A stretch of 64,000 bases of DNA, taken from Paragorgia papillata. Taxonomy: Eukaryota > Cnidaria > Anthozoa > Scleralcyonacea > Coralliidae. Where the stretch lies: the NCBI GenBank assembly GCA_035771165.1, contig JAWNZC010000234.1, forward strand, positions 1,944,001 to 2,008,000, read 5' to 3'. Every line of letters starts with the position of its first letter. The first letter of the stretch is position 1. The translations under genes and the position numbers were made by a program. Below, piece after piece: positions 1 to 11,466 of the stretch. The notes under the pieces were generated by a model. It worked only from the letters and a program-made list of their open reading frames with translations. It was not told where the DNA came from and searched no databases.

Positions 1-137
1 TTTCACTATGTCATCCAAACTATTTTCCATCCTTAAATCCTGATCATTTCTCAAGAGAACACCAGTCCTGTTGGTAGTTGCAAGGATCAGCCATGAACCA
101 TGTGCTCTGAAACGCACACACATCCATCTCCAAGCAT
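1..137 (-). CDS. Internal exon of an unidentified gene, cut by the window edge
   Basis: The minus strand has a strong splice acceptor (pyrimidine-rich CATTCTTTTTTGTCAG, AG at 139-138), then an open frame to the window edge. After two bases that complete a codon it reads AWRWMCVRFRAHG, then SWLILATTNRTG, then LRNDQDLRMENSLDDIVK. The other two frames contain stops. The Trp/Arg-rich composition and the good acceptor look like real conserved coding sequence. I do not recognise the family. It lies on the opposite strand from NSMCE2, whose internal exon starts 177 bp away, so its upstream exons would lie inside or beyond NSMCE2. A repeat-borne gene fragment is the alternative. Confidence 0.5.
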
Positions 138-313
138 CTGACAAAAAAGAATGAAATGAAAGTTTTCATGTTGTTGCCATCATGACCCACTGCTGTACAT
201 GGGCTGGTGGTGATTTTTATGTAGGTTACCTGTATTTTGAATCTTTATGGTATACTGTAAACAGTACAGTATATTGTATTAAACTGTCAATGTTTTGCTT
301 TTGTATATTGAAG

Positions 314-509
314 TGGGTCAGTTCCTGACATTGAGGAGATCTTAATGAGCAAGTTAAATGAAATTGAAAGCAGCAATAGCAATGAGCAACTCCAGCAGCA
401 TCGGAAAGTCAAAGAGTTTGCTCAGCAAGTTTGGAATGTTCATCACAGTGGACAACCTTTACCAGGTGCAGAAAATGATAACATGGACGAAGACATTGTT
501 ATTGCTCAG
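314..509 (+). CDS. NSMCE2: NSMCE2 (MMS21) internal exon before the SP-RING exon
   Basis: NSE2/MMS21 is the SUMO E3 ligase docked on the SMC5/6 complex in DNA repair. The frame reads VPDIEEILMSKLNEIESS, KEFAQQVWNVHHSG and DEDIVIAQ, as in the stretch just before the SP-RING of NSE2 proteins. It ends after a complete CAG codon at a GT donor (CAG|gtttgt, 510). The ATG at 345 is not the gene start: the frame stays open to 312, and an acceptor (ttgtatattgaag|TGGG, AG at 312-313) follows a T-rich tract. A second possible acceptor AG is at 320-321. Phase 0 at the donor fits exactly with the terminal exon at 13351. The N-terminal exons lie left of the window. Confidence 0.85.
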
Positions 510-607
510 GTTTGTTCTTCAGATACATGTAGCATATATAGACCTTATTCATAAATGGCCAACGATTTAAAATCCTTTTATGTGCATATAAATTAGCCCC
601 TGTGACC

Positions 608-2314
608 CATGGGTGGAAAAAATATTTTAGTTTCTGGGACCGCAAAGGAATGCAAGAAAATTTTCTGCCAGTGTAGCGAAGCACACACTGCTTCCTGTAA
701 AACTCATTTATACTACCAGCTCAGGGGCGGCGCGCTAAGGTATTAAAGGTATTAGTCTAATACCTTTTTTTCTCCAGATTGAAATGAATTGTAAAATAAT
801 ATAATTATTCCAAGAACAGAGACGGATGAAAGAAAACAACATCTTTGTTTTTGATTGTTTGATTTCAATTCCGCAGTACCGTACCGTCCTCGCTGATGCG
901 CGCAACAACCTTAGCGACTTTAGCGACAAGTGTTTGAAAGGCTTAGACCTCAAGGTATTAGAATCTCAAAACTAATACCTTGGCTTGACAAGAAACGCGG
1001 ATTTTCGGTGTTAAATTTCACCACAGGTGGTACAATATTTATATTTTAAAGTCAGACGCTTTACTATTTCGATTTAAAACTGCTTTTATTTCGCAGCGAG
1101 AAGTCTGCAATTCTTTTCACTTCATTACATTAACAATGTATAACATCTCAATATATAAATCATCCATGTAGTATCGGCTGTATCGCCTATTTCACAAGGA
1201 AAAGCTCCCAACACTGGAGTTCAACACTTCGATAATATGGAAACAAAGAGCAATTATTTATAACAATTTTGAAGCTTTGATATGGTGACTAGAACTTATC
1301 TGACGAAAGGAAAACCTTCTTGAATCCATATTTAACAAAAAAAAGGCATAAGTCCTCCTTCAAAGGTAAGAACGATGCGAATATTTGTATATCTAACAAC
1401 GTAATCCTACAAGGTATTAGTTTTGCGATTCTAATACCTTGGCCGCCTGCGTTCGCAAAACGTTGCGCTGATCATATGTATTGTCGGCGCATCACGCAAG
1501 ATACTGTATTCACACGTGCAAGCGCATCAGTACCGCTACAATACTATTAGTCACATCACAGTCTCAGACAGATATAATTCCATGGATGTTTCCGTTAATT
1601 TGGTCGTGAAGTCATCGAACCGCGTAAAATGCTTAGCATTTAGATCTTCATCTCGCTTGATTTTTTCAAAAAATATCTTGATTATCTTCTGTAGAATGCT
1701 GGAAATTGCATTTCAGAGCCTCTAGATTTCAAAATTTTCTGGGGGTGGATACCCCCGGACCCCCCTACGTTATATACCACAACTAATACCAAAAAATTTA
1801 TGCTCCGCGCCGCCCCTGTACCAGCTTACAACATCTCTCAAAGCATTCTACCATCTGATGGTGACTATAATTGTATATCCAACTCATTATCTTTACAACC
1901 ATGTTTAACGACCATGTGATGACTACAGTACCTTAGAACCACCCAGATGTTACATCACACATTTCCACACAAGTAATCACCACCATGTAACTGTGTATAG
2001 TATACTAACAAGCTGTCAAACGGAATACATGTACTATATTTTAACAGAAAAAGTAATTTCAGTATTCACTGAGAATTTTGATACTAATATTGAAACTGCA
2101 CAATTGTATTATTACTTATTCTTCCATTGCCTTTCCCTCTTTTATCTTTTTGATTTTCGTTTCTTTTTTAAGTTTCCCTTTTAAGTTTCCCTTATTTTAT
2201 CTATTTATTTATTATTTTTTCTCTTTTTTCTTTACTATCTTCCTTTTGTTTTCTGCTGATCAAAAAGATTTCTGGGACCAATGGTCCCGTGGTCCGCTAT
2301 TTTCTCCACCCCTG
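608..2314. mobile_element. hAT-like non-autonomous element inserted in the 537-2439 element
   Basis: The ends read CATGGGTGGAAAAAATA on the left and, reverse-complemented, CAGGGGTGGAGAAAATA on the right: imperfect terminal inverted repeats of the CAGGGGTG hAT type. The flanks CTGTGACC (600-607) and GTCTGACC (2317-2324, two bases beyond the end) look like a mutated 8-bp target duplication. It carries no recognisable transposase, and much of its length is the younger element at 722-1818. Confidence 0.5.
722..1818. mobile_element. hAT-type non-autonomous element with perfect 8-bp target duplication
   Basis: Begins CAGGGGCGGCGCG and ends CGCGCCGCCCCTG. It is flanked on both sides by TACCAGCT (714-721 and 1819-1826), exactly the 8-bp duplication made by hAT transposases. 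The 1,097-bp interior has a repeated motif with ggtattagt/aatacctt near both ends and no long reading frame, so it depends on a transposase encoded elsewhere. It is the innermost of three nested elements. Confidence 0.85.
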
Positions 2315-2699
2315 CAGTCTGACCTCGTTTTAGAGTAACGATTCCTTTGAATTTCGCACATGAAAACAAGTTCAGAGGGGCTAATTTATATGCACATAAA
2401 AGAATATTAATTCCACAGCCATTTATGAATATGGTCTATGAGGTTTTACTAATCAGTGAGAGAACTTTCCTAGGAAGTGGTGGGTTAACTCACACTTACA
2501 CATATTATACAAGAAGTTCAATCTGACCAAAATAGTTTCAATGGACCTACAGTATTCACCATTGGGAGCCCATCTTGGCAATTCGTCATGCCAAAAAACA
2601 CGTGGGCACCTGTGGCGGACTCGAAAGACACGCGGGGGACTATGGCACACTGGTGTGTTAAGGAAAATAATAAAGGGATGAAACACGAATTCTTCCTAA

Positions 2700-2951
2700 A
2701 CTAACCTTATTTATACTGGATAACTCTATCAGTTATATCTAAACTGTTATCCTCAGAGGTCCAGTAAGGGCCCACCCTCATTGGTCCAGTGTTACTAGAG
2801 GAGGAAACTGGAATACCCGGAGGAAACCTGTGGTGTTTGGTAGAGTCAAACTGCAGTCAAACTTTTAATGAGATAACTGCACCATGTAGGAATCGAACCC
2901 GGGTCGCAGAGGTGAAAGGCACGTGCACTAACCACTGTGCCACCAACACCC
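2700..2951 (-). repeat. tRNA-derived SINE
   Basis: Read on the minus strand the head is GTTGGTGGCACAGTGGTTAG followed by GCACGTGCC and CCCGGGTTCGATTCC: an A box and a near-consensus B box (GGTTCGATTCC) of a tRNA-type internal Pol III promoter. The non-tRNA body follows, with TTTCCTCCGGGTATTCC and TTTCCTCCTC, and runs to about 2700. It is not a functional tRNA, because the acceptor stem does not pair and the element continues into a SINE body. Confidence 0.7.
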
Positions 2952-3335
2952 CACCCACCGATGTTTTGAACATCGTTTTAAGCACCTATAGGTATTCAAA
3001 TTTTAAGATAATTGGGTGAAGTAGTTGTGATAATGATTCATTTTATCAAAATACTAGAAATACATGAACGCAATAACCCCTCGCCCACTTTTGCATGATT
3101 TTTTTTAAATACCCCTGATATTCCTTCTGATTAGAAACACTTGCGCTCTTTTTTATTGCATGGGGGCCTGGAAATAGGCACTCCTGTTGATCAAAATATA
3201 GTTTTAATTCTAGTAGAATATTTGAAATAAAAAAACTGCAGTTTTAATAACTCTATTTTTTGAAGAAAAAGGTAACGAGGAACAAAGAAAAATTTAAGGA
3301 TGATATTTCGTAAAAAATATTGAGATGAAGAAAAT

Positions 3336-3415
3336 TGCAAGTCGCATCCACGGTTTGAACTCGATCATGTTACCGTGCAAGCCGACTATGTTAACCACCG
3401 GACTACCGAGGCAGG
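3336..3415 (-). repeat. tRNA-like SINE remnant
   Basis: The minus strand carries CGGTAGTCCGGTGGTTAACA (A-box-like) and GAGTTCAAACCGTGG (B-box-like) about 50 bases apart, the spacing of a tRNA-type promoter. No good cloverleaf can be drawn, so this is a SINE head or decayed tRNA pseudogene. Confidence 0.45.
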
Positions 3416-4285
3416 TGGAAAAAATTTGTCAAAATTTTAGGGTTATATTTTACACTTCTTTCTTTCCATGCTTACAAAAAACATCGCTATAGCATCTGAA
3501 AACATTTTTCAAAGGCTCTGAATTGGTTGAAAACTATCAAACAACTACCTGGCAGGCTGTCACGGCAATATAAATTTAATGACATTTCAATGGGCTGAAA
3601 TTGTTTTCACCTACATGTTAATAAATATTTCAACTGCATTTGTACGTTTTACAAAAGAAAAATTGCTCCTTTTTATGCCTATAAGTTACGTTAGTCACAA
3701 GTGGTTTTACAATAAGAAAACTATTTGTAAAAAGATATTAAGACGGCAGCCACAGATAAAAAATACAACAGGCAAGCAAACTAACACGCAACGGATAGGT
3801 TTAAAATACTTTAGGGACACACAAAAGAGAAAACAAAATTAACAGTGATAGGATATACATACGGAAACTCGAACAGTTTTACTACTAAATGTTCGTCGGA
3901 TTACTGAGAGCGGTCGGCTCTATATTTTTATCGTAAACTTAAACCGTTTTGCCGGCCTTTATTTCTTCGTCGGTTTTCAAGTTTCACTCCTGCTTTCTCC
4001 TCCTTTCGATCGCGAGTTTCGGTTTGACGGGTTTCCTTCTACTCAAGACGTTGTTTTGCTTTATACGTATAGACGTTGATTTGTTTCGGTTCTTTCAAAA
4101 GTGATATACGTTTCCCCAAACTCCTTTCTCAAGTCTTTTTGTCAAGAATAAATTATGTTGTTTGTTCAAATCTTTTTGTCAAGAACTATATTGTCCCCAG
4201 TGCCCCACAATCTTAACCGCGCATGGTCCGTCCACACATATATACAAATAAATAAATAAATAAATATTCAGATCACAGAAATTCG

Positions 4286-6230
4286 TTTAGACTGAAAGCC
4301 AGCCGCCGATCTCATCTCGTTCTCACTCGCTGAGAGAGGCGTCTGAATTCAATAGGCGATAATGCTGTCCAGTGACGTCAATACCAAGAAACCTGGTAGT
4401 GAAATCTGATTGGTTGACATGTTTCTAATTTGGGATAATTGTAGAATTATATCTTGTCAAATATGCGGCGACTGGTTTTTAGACTACAGAATACTCTCAA
4501 CTCAACTTGGTAAGCTATTTAATGCAGGGCTGTGATATTTTGGTCCCCAATGCCTATGGACTTTCATGTTGACGGCTTTTGAATGGTTCCGAAGGGAGAA
4601 GCGGTGAGTATATCAAGTGGCATTGCAAATTAATTGCGCGCGGCATCTTGTCAGTTGTGGAACAAGATGGCTAGTAATTTTAGAACTACTCATTGTTAAA
4701 ATATATTGTGTAGGTATGCATGTTATTAGATGTTGAATAAGCTTCCATTCCATGTATAGTTCAAGTTTCTCCGTTTTGTGAAACTTGTTGAAATGTCAAA
4801 AATGTGCGAACCGTTGTTTGAAATAGTATTACAAATAGACAGGAAATTGACTTCTCACAAGTGTTAATACAGAATTTTAGATTTTTTTAAATACTTAACG
4901 GTCTTAACGCACAACATCGCGAGATATATTTCAAACACAACTATTGAAAAATGCTATTTGGGGTAGCAATTCCTACTTTCTAGCTAAACAATATAAAAAT
5001 AATTTTAAAATTGGCAAACGTCTTCCATTTGATTCATTGCGTGAATGTGTACTTATAATTAATAAATATATAAAATCAGTAATATTGTTGACTTCGAATG
5101 CATCATAATCTTACCATTATGAAGCTTGTGAAACGTTTGCGGCTTTCTAGCCAAAACAGACAAATTTCAGGAACTTCACATTTGAATTTATAGCTTTTAT
5201 TTGACCCTTTCAACGCTATCGGCCTCCCAGGCAGGGACGCATAAAATCGCCTGGTGTGGGCCAGAATATAAAAAAAATATTAAAGCCTCAGCGGTCAGAG
5301 TAGGTTTTGGTATAACCTTAGTGGCCTAACGACTAGAATGGTTTGCCGTTAATAATATAGCCAGAGTGAAATACTAAAATACAGAATAAAAGTGGATTTT
5401 AGCGTTCAGAAGGTTTACACTGTAATAATTCGAAGTCAACAATACATTCACGCAATGAATCAAATGACAGACGTTTCCACATTATTTTTAAAAATATTTT
5501 CCGTTTAGCTAAAAACTAGAAATTCCTACCCCATGCAAATAGCATTTTTCAATAGCTTCTGTTTGATATATATCTCGCGATGTTGCGCGTTAAGTATTTA
5601 AAAAAAATCTAAAATTCTGTATTAACACTTGTGAGAAGTCAATTTCCTAATTTTCCTGTCTATTTGTAATATTATTTCAAACAACGGTTCGCACATTTTT
5701 GACATTTTAACAAGTTTCACATAACGGAGAAACTTGAACTATACATGGAATGGAAGCTTATTCAACATCTGATAACATACGTACACAATATATTTTAACA
5801 ATGGGTAGTTCTAAAATTACTAGCCATCTTGTTCCACAACTGACAAGATGCCGCGCGTAATTAATATGCAATGCCACTTGATATACTCACCGCTTCTCCC
5901 CTCGGGACCATTCAAAAGCCGTCAACATGAAAGTCCATATGCATCGGGGACCAAAATATCACAGCCCTGCATTAAATAGCTACCAAGTTGAGAGTATTCT
6001 GTAGTCTGAAAACCAGCCGCCGTATATTTGACAAGATGGAAGGAATTCAGATTGTTTATTATTCTATAATTCTATAATTATCCCAAATTAGAAACATGTC
6101 AACCAATCAGATTTCACTACCAGGTTTCTTGGTAGTGACGTCACTGGACGGCATTATCGCCTATTGAATTCAGACGCCTCTCTCAGCGAGTGAGAACGAG
6201 ATGAGATCGGCGGCTGGCTTTCAGTCTAAA
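4286..6230. mobile_element. Foldback element, 1,945 bp, with about 0.8-kb inverted arms
   Basis: Starts TTTAGACTGAAAGCCAGCC and ends with the reverse complement. The left arm (4286 to about 5098) is repeated inverted from about 5425 to 6230 with only scattered differences, leaving a loop of about 330 bp. ATTCG abuts both ends (4281-4285 and 6231-6235), a probable 5-bp target duplication. The arms contain tgacgtca sites and no conserved reading frame. It matches no superfamily that I can name from its ends, so foldback is a structural label only. Confidence 0.8.
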
Positions 6231-6253
6231 ATTCGTTCGCATATCACGTTTGT

Positions 6254-6341
6254 CCACGCGTGTAAAACGACTCCGCGCGTGTCGAGATTAGCACCCTCAC
6301 TGGGCTCCGGGCCTTCGGCCCTACGCCCGAGCTCTGGGATA
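6254..6341 (+). repeat. Dispersed GC-rich hairpin unit, copy 1
   Basis: Contains cacgcgtgtaaaa, ctccgcgcgtgtcgag, attagcaccctcac and a stem-loop GGGCCTTCGGCCC. The same order recurs inverted at 24471-24561 and, 5'-truncated, at 25072-25142. Its GC-richness contrasts with the surrounding DNA. Origin unknown; see the copy at 25072, which has long flanking duplications. Confidence 0.6.
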
Positions 6342-6825
6342 AATCAAAATGATGCAAAATCTCAACTTTTAGCCGTGGTTTTGCAGCTAAATTACATATC
6401 GTATTTTCGGTAGATGTCTTCCGCAAGTAGCTAGGACACTACATCATCGTTGACACTTCGAATAGCTACGAAATCCTACGATAAGCTTTTCGCATAAAGC
6501 TGGAAGTCTCAGGATTATTGATTTATTGCACATTCATCTGACTCTGAGTTTCAGTCGGTTTCAGTATTCTAACGGTGGCTCCCGACGATACGAGATGTCC
6601 TGGCTACTTGCGGAACACATTCCACGTTGAACGTTTGGTGTTTCATCCCTTATATTTTTCCCTCTCCCCCCCCCCCCTTTCCCCCCGTTTTTTCCTTTTT
6701 CCCGCTTCCGGTAATCGTTTTTCGTTTTTTTAAATCCCCTGCCACAGTCCTCCGCGTGTCTTTCGAGTCCGCCACAGTTGCCCACGCGCTGTTTGGCATG
6801 ACGAATTGCCAAGATGGGCTCCCTG

Positions 6826-7185
6826 TGTATTCACCAATAGCGGCACCATCTTGAATTCGCAATGCCTTGTGGTCTATCCAGGATAACAAGCTTAATTAAA
6901 AAGGTGATTGCATAGTGTTGAGACACGTACCATGAGATATTTTTTCTTTATAAACACTTTCTTGGCAACAAATTTTTCATCTAAATATGACCATTGTGAT
7001 ATTCGTAAAAGCAACAATTCTCGGACGTATAAGGATTCATATTTAGACATTATTGCCACGAAAGTATTTATAAAGATAAATTTACCGCATTGTGTCTCCA
7101 CACTAAACAATCACCTTTTTAATTGAACTTGTTACCCTGGATAGACCACAATATGATGGCATCGCTATTCGTGAATAGATCCATT
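6826..7185. mobile_element. Palindromic short element (MITE)
   Basis: Inverted arms: TATTCACCAATAGCGG and TTGTGGTCTATCCAGG on the left, reappearing reverse-complemented at 7126-7185, then an A/T-rich inner arm (aaaaaggtgattg / caatcaccttttt). The overlapping reading frames on both strands here are products of the palindrome. No clear target duplication. Confidence 0.65.
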
Positions 7186-7499
7186 GTATTGCACAGAAGC
7201 GCGGTTAGTAAGAACCCCCAGACATCCTAGTCAGTATGTAGGGGTGTGCCAGATCTTTACCAGTTTAACCAGATAGTTATTTACCAAATATACAGCTACA
7301 TAGTACCAAGTTTAAATACTGTACATGTATAAGAGTTAGAAAATAAAATAACAATACTAGTGTTGTCAGTGTAGTTTGCACTTGAAATTTAGAAAACAAC
7401 ATGTACATGTACTCTGTGTGTTTTATTGATTTAAATTAACCTTCATGTCTCGAGTTCTAGAAACGTAAGCGACAGAGTTGGCATCTAACACGTTCACAG

Positions 7500-8852
7500 C
7501 GTGTAGTTCTGGATCACACATATATATACTTCTTATAAAAATACATAAATTATACAAATATTATTACTTTGTCTTACATTAGTCTTACTTTGGAGGGTGT
7601 ATGTAGTATGGTTGGAGAAGGGTTTTGCTGAGCGAAGAACTAGCCGGAGTAATTGCCTCGAAGGTGAGCTGATATACAGACTAAGTCCTACAGGGAGCCA
7701 AGCAATTCTTTTTAGCCGAGAATCACCCTCTCCAAGACCGGGACTACAATCACACTGACAGAGTGGAGAAAATAACATAATTCATATATGTACACTGTAC
7801 TTACCATAAGGAGATCTATACCAGCCTTACCCAAAATATAGACTAACCGGATGGACCAATCTGAATGAAGGCAAGTCCGCTAAGCAGCTAAACACCAAAG
7901 CTTAGAATGTCCGATATCGATGGTCTAAGAATAAAAAAAGCAAAGCCCCTACTCTGCGCAAGGGAGGTGTTAGCACCTGCTCTGGCACACCTCTGTCCGA
8001 TAATTTAATAAACACGTGGAAAGCAACAATTGAAACACGCAAAGTTAAGGGATACCAAGCAATTAGATAAAATCACCTGGCTGTTATCCAGGGAGCAGTT
8101 AAGCTTATAAGCAACAGTAAAAAAAAAGGAAATTACTATTATTAACACCGAGAAACATCAAGCCCCGGCCAACAAATTAGCACACAAAGAACAAACACCT
8201 AAGCTGCGGCAGCATTGCATAACAACACACAAATAAATATTATCACCTGGCAGTTATCCAGGAAGCGGTTAAAGGAATAAGCTAGGTGGGGTTATATAAT
8301 AACCAAGGTTAACAGCTAGGTAACCGCGCCTCACTCAGGAAGGATGCAATTAGCATACGATAGTTCATACGAGGGTGCCCAGAGACTGGGCCGAGCCTCT
8401 GCACATCGTCGTATTGCTCGTCTTGCTACAGCAATACAAGTCGGAGCTCCGTGAAATTCACACCCACCATCCCACCCTTTAATTCAAGAAGTTCGGTAAG
8501 TTTCGTTTTTTCTTTTTTTTTTTTTTTCTTTTTCCACCAATGTTATTGGTGTGAAGGTGTAAGTTGTCCCGAGGGGGTGGTCAGATCAAGATACCACCTG
8601 GCTGCATCTTAACCTGGTTCCAAGTACCACTTCTCGCTCTAGTCCAAGGCCCCCTCGGCCAACAGCTTGCACCAAACCAAACAAACACGTAAGTAGAAGG
8701 TGAACGAAGATGTTAAGAATTATTGTACAATCCCGAATACGTAAACAAGACCAGGTTAACACCTGACACACAGCGGGCACAGCGTGCAGCGACCGTGATA
8801 TAACCGGAAACACACCGGTGCGACAGCTGTGCGTAAGTGCGGCGGCTGATGC
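7500..8852. repeat. Repeat-rich non-coding stretch with irregular short repeats
   Basis: No convincing reading frame. It holds recurring motifs of the type tcacctggcagttatccagg (8060-8100, 8246-8270, again at 10110-10135), a poly-T tract (8505-8530), and at 8836-8852 the GC-rich ggcggctgatgc motif that becomes a repeat array to the right of the element at 8853-9892. Origin unknown. Confidence 0.4.
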
Positions 8853-9892
8853 AAGGGAGCACGTTGGAATGTGATAGGTCTTGTAAATAAACTAAACTTT
8901 ACTTACCTAAAGTTGTTGAAGTTTTGTGCGAGTCGCCGAGTTCGATACAACCGCTGACGATATGAGCCCCCGACGAGCGAGCCGAATACTCTCCGAAGAT
9001 ACGCGGGGGCGGAGCGGGAAGGGAAGAGAGAAGGGGAGTGCAACTACCGTGATATCTTTCGACAATCATGCTCGTAGCACGTTGCTATGCACATAGAGTG
9101 TTGCTATGCACATAGAGCGTTGCTATTCACAACAATTTTTCGCGAATACCGAGACAACAGATCTTCGTGATATTCACAGCAGGACGTAAGTTGTTTTCGT
9201 TGAATGATTTATCAATTTGAACTCTGATGAGAAAACCGTTGGCTTTCATGAATAAGTTATAAGTCATTTTGAATTTTTATTGTCAGAATCGCGCCATCGC
9301 GGGTTTGTTTGTCGACGCTCCAGGATATGATCTCAGTACCGAAGAAGCCCACAACATATACAAAAGGAGTTAGATTGCAAGGTCAACCAACTGAATCGTG
9401 CAACTTTTGGGAAGTTTTTGTTTCATTTATTTCCTTCGTGAGTTCGTGCGAGATGAAGATGAGACGAGTTTGTGGAACGATCGACCAGTACGAGTACTGA
9501 TCCTTTTGTGTTAAAACTATTCATTATTTTTAATGAAATTCTTACAAGAACTTTAATAGGGTATAGTTAGTAGTTACTGAACGAGCCGTAGAGTATGATA
9601 ATTTTAGTGTATTTGGCTCGATCACCTGCTACGAGCATAAGGAGAAAAGCTATTTCTAAACGAACCATTTTATTGGCTGAAAGCCATCACGTGCCCGGTA
9701 GTTGCACTCCCCTTCTCTCTTCCCTTCCCGCTCCACCCTCGCGTATCTTCGGAAGGTATTCGGCTCGCTCGTCGGTGGCTCATATTATCAGCGGTTTTGT
9801 CGAACTCGGCGACTCGCACAAAACGTCAACCACTTTAGGTAAGTAAAGTTTAGTTTATTTACAAGACGTATCACATTCTAACGTGCTCCCTT
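8853..9892. mobile_element. Mutator-type (MULE) non-autonomous element, 197-bp TIRs, 9-bp TSD
   Basis: Starts AAGGGAGCACGTT and ends with its inverse. The inverted arms run 8853-9049 and 9696-9892 and include the same purine-rich tract (gggaagggaagagagaagg) inverted. Both ends abut GGCTGATGC (8844-8852 and 9893-9901), a perfect 9-bp direct repeat, the size made by Mutator transposases. The 646-bp interior has three tandem copies of a motif containing cgttgctatgcacatagag (9080-9140) but no transposase. Long terminal arms plus 9-bp duplication are the classic MULE pattern. Confidence 0.85.
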
Positions 9893-10110
9893 GGCTGATG
9901 CGGCGGCTGACATAACATGACACACAGCAGATGCGGCAGCAAGCTAAGTGGTGCGGCGGCTGAAATGGAACCTGAGACACATCAGGTGCGGCGGCTGTAT
10001 TAACCAGTAAAACAAACACAACAGGTGCGGCAAATGAAAGCAAGTGCGGTGGCTCAAAAGGAACGTACGACACATCGGGTGCGACGGCTGGAGATAACCT
10101 GACGAGACGT
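9893..10110 (+). repeat. Irregular GC-rich tandem repeat (GGTGCGGCGGCTG type)
   Basis: About eight copies of a core like gtgcggcggctg, separated by 20-30 bases of A/C-rich spacer. The single motif left of 8853 shows that the Mutator-type element jumped into this array. The translated frames over it are not protein-like. Confidence 0.55.
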
Positions 10111-10536
10111 TTCACCTGGCAGTTAACCAGGGAGCGGCAAAAAATTTGGCATTACTGCGACATACGATTGAAGCGACATACGATTGAAGCGATAGCAGAG
10201 ACAAGCGAGACGGCACCCACGAATCAAACACAAAGGAACGAAGAGTACGGGTATTGGGGGGGGGGGGGACTCGTGGTGTGAACGACCAGGACGGCCGTGG
10301 GAACCAGACACACCCCCACCCTAGAACCCATACTCTATAGAACAAACACACCAACGCCAGCCATGCGGTTACTTTTATTTATTGAATAAATTCATTGAAT
10401 CTTGAGCAAGTCTGGTAGCAGGGGTGGACAAAATATGGCACCACAGCTCAATTTAGCACAAATATACTCTGCAGCCTGCAGGAAATTTTTGTGTGTTTGC
10501 AGGAAGAAAATGCTTTTTTCCTCCCCTGTCTGGAAG

Positions 10537-10901
10537 CAGTGATGGATTTACAGGGGGCTGCGGGGGGTGCCCTGGCCTTGGCCAAGGACTAGGCATTAGG
10601 TATCATAGCTATCATATGATTCATAGATATATGATTCGTATATTAGCTATCATATGATTCATAGGTATTAATAGGTATAAAAAATAAAGTTTCTGGCGGG
10701 CTTCGCCCCCCTACCCCCCAGCCCCACCACCAGCTCGGCCCCTGGACCCTGCCGGGGGCTGTGTCCCCAGACCCATGCCGTAGCTCCCTCAGCGGCGCTC
10801 CACCCTGCCTGGGTCGCGCCCTACGCCGCAGGCCTGATCTCACTTCGCTCGCTCAGCACCCCCCCCCCCCCCCCAACTAGATCAAGCTGGATCCATCACT
10901 G
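10537..10901. mobile_element. hAT-type short element with perfect 8-bp target duplication
   Basis: Starts CAGTGATGGATTTACAGGG and ends AGCTGGATCCATCACTG, with TCTGGAAG on both sides (10529-10536, 10902-10909). The 365-bp body mixes AT-rich catatgattcata repeats with a GC-rich right half and a poly-C run at 10859-10874. The ends are of the CAGTGNNGGATC hAT type. No coding capacity. Confidence 0.85.
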
Positions 10902-11466
10902 TCTGGAAGTCTGGTCAAACCAGTCGAACATGATTTAAGCTCTCGTTCAAATTATGTTTATACACCGCGTTGAAAGTGAGTGGCCTAGCACTAGTGTGAA
11001 CATCGTACCCGAGCGAAAAACCGGGCACTGCCTCGAGACGTAGCACCCAGGCACCGTGCCGGGCACGAGCACCATTCTGAACAAGATTTTTACGATGCCC
11101 AGTACTTTTAAAGTACCTATGAAACGAAAATTAAGTTTGTCTTATTTAAAAGAACACTTCAAATGATAGAGTAACATATTTTGCAGTTTTTGGTTTCCCG
11201 CTTGCTTCGTTTTTGAGATATTTCAGTTTGTTTGATATGTAAATTTAACTTATAAGGTACTAACTTTACGTCACTCTTTGCATAATGACTTATCGCGAAA
11301 GATTATATATCTCTGTTATTGCCAAACAAAAACACTTAAAATTTACAGACTCTGTTCGCACATCGTTCCTAATTCGCCAAGTGCTTTTGTTCAACAATAA
11401 CAAAGATATATAGAACACTTTGCGATAACTCATTATGCAAACTGTGAACGTCTCATAATATCGAAG

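Larger units (their letters stand above)
537..2439. mobile_element. Palindromic short element (same family as 15162-15344), split by an insertion
   Basis: The two halves, 537-607 and about 2318-2439, match the left and right arms of the uninterrupted copy at 15162-15344: tatagaccttatt, then tgtgcatataaattagcc, and the reverse complements. Together they make a roughly 190-bp inverted-repeat element interrupted by about 1.7 kb of later insertion. Ends reading TAGACC/GGTCTA beside TA suggest a Tc1/mariner-type TA target, but that is inference from two copies. Confidence 0.6.

Noticed and set aside
7..347. ATG at 345 as the start of a short independent gene
   Set aside because: The frame extends upstream to an acceptor, and the sequence is the middle of NSMCE2, so the ATG is internal.
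6892..7126. 72-codon frames on both strands
   Set aside because: They are mirror products of a palindromic MITE.
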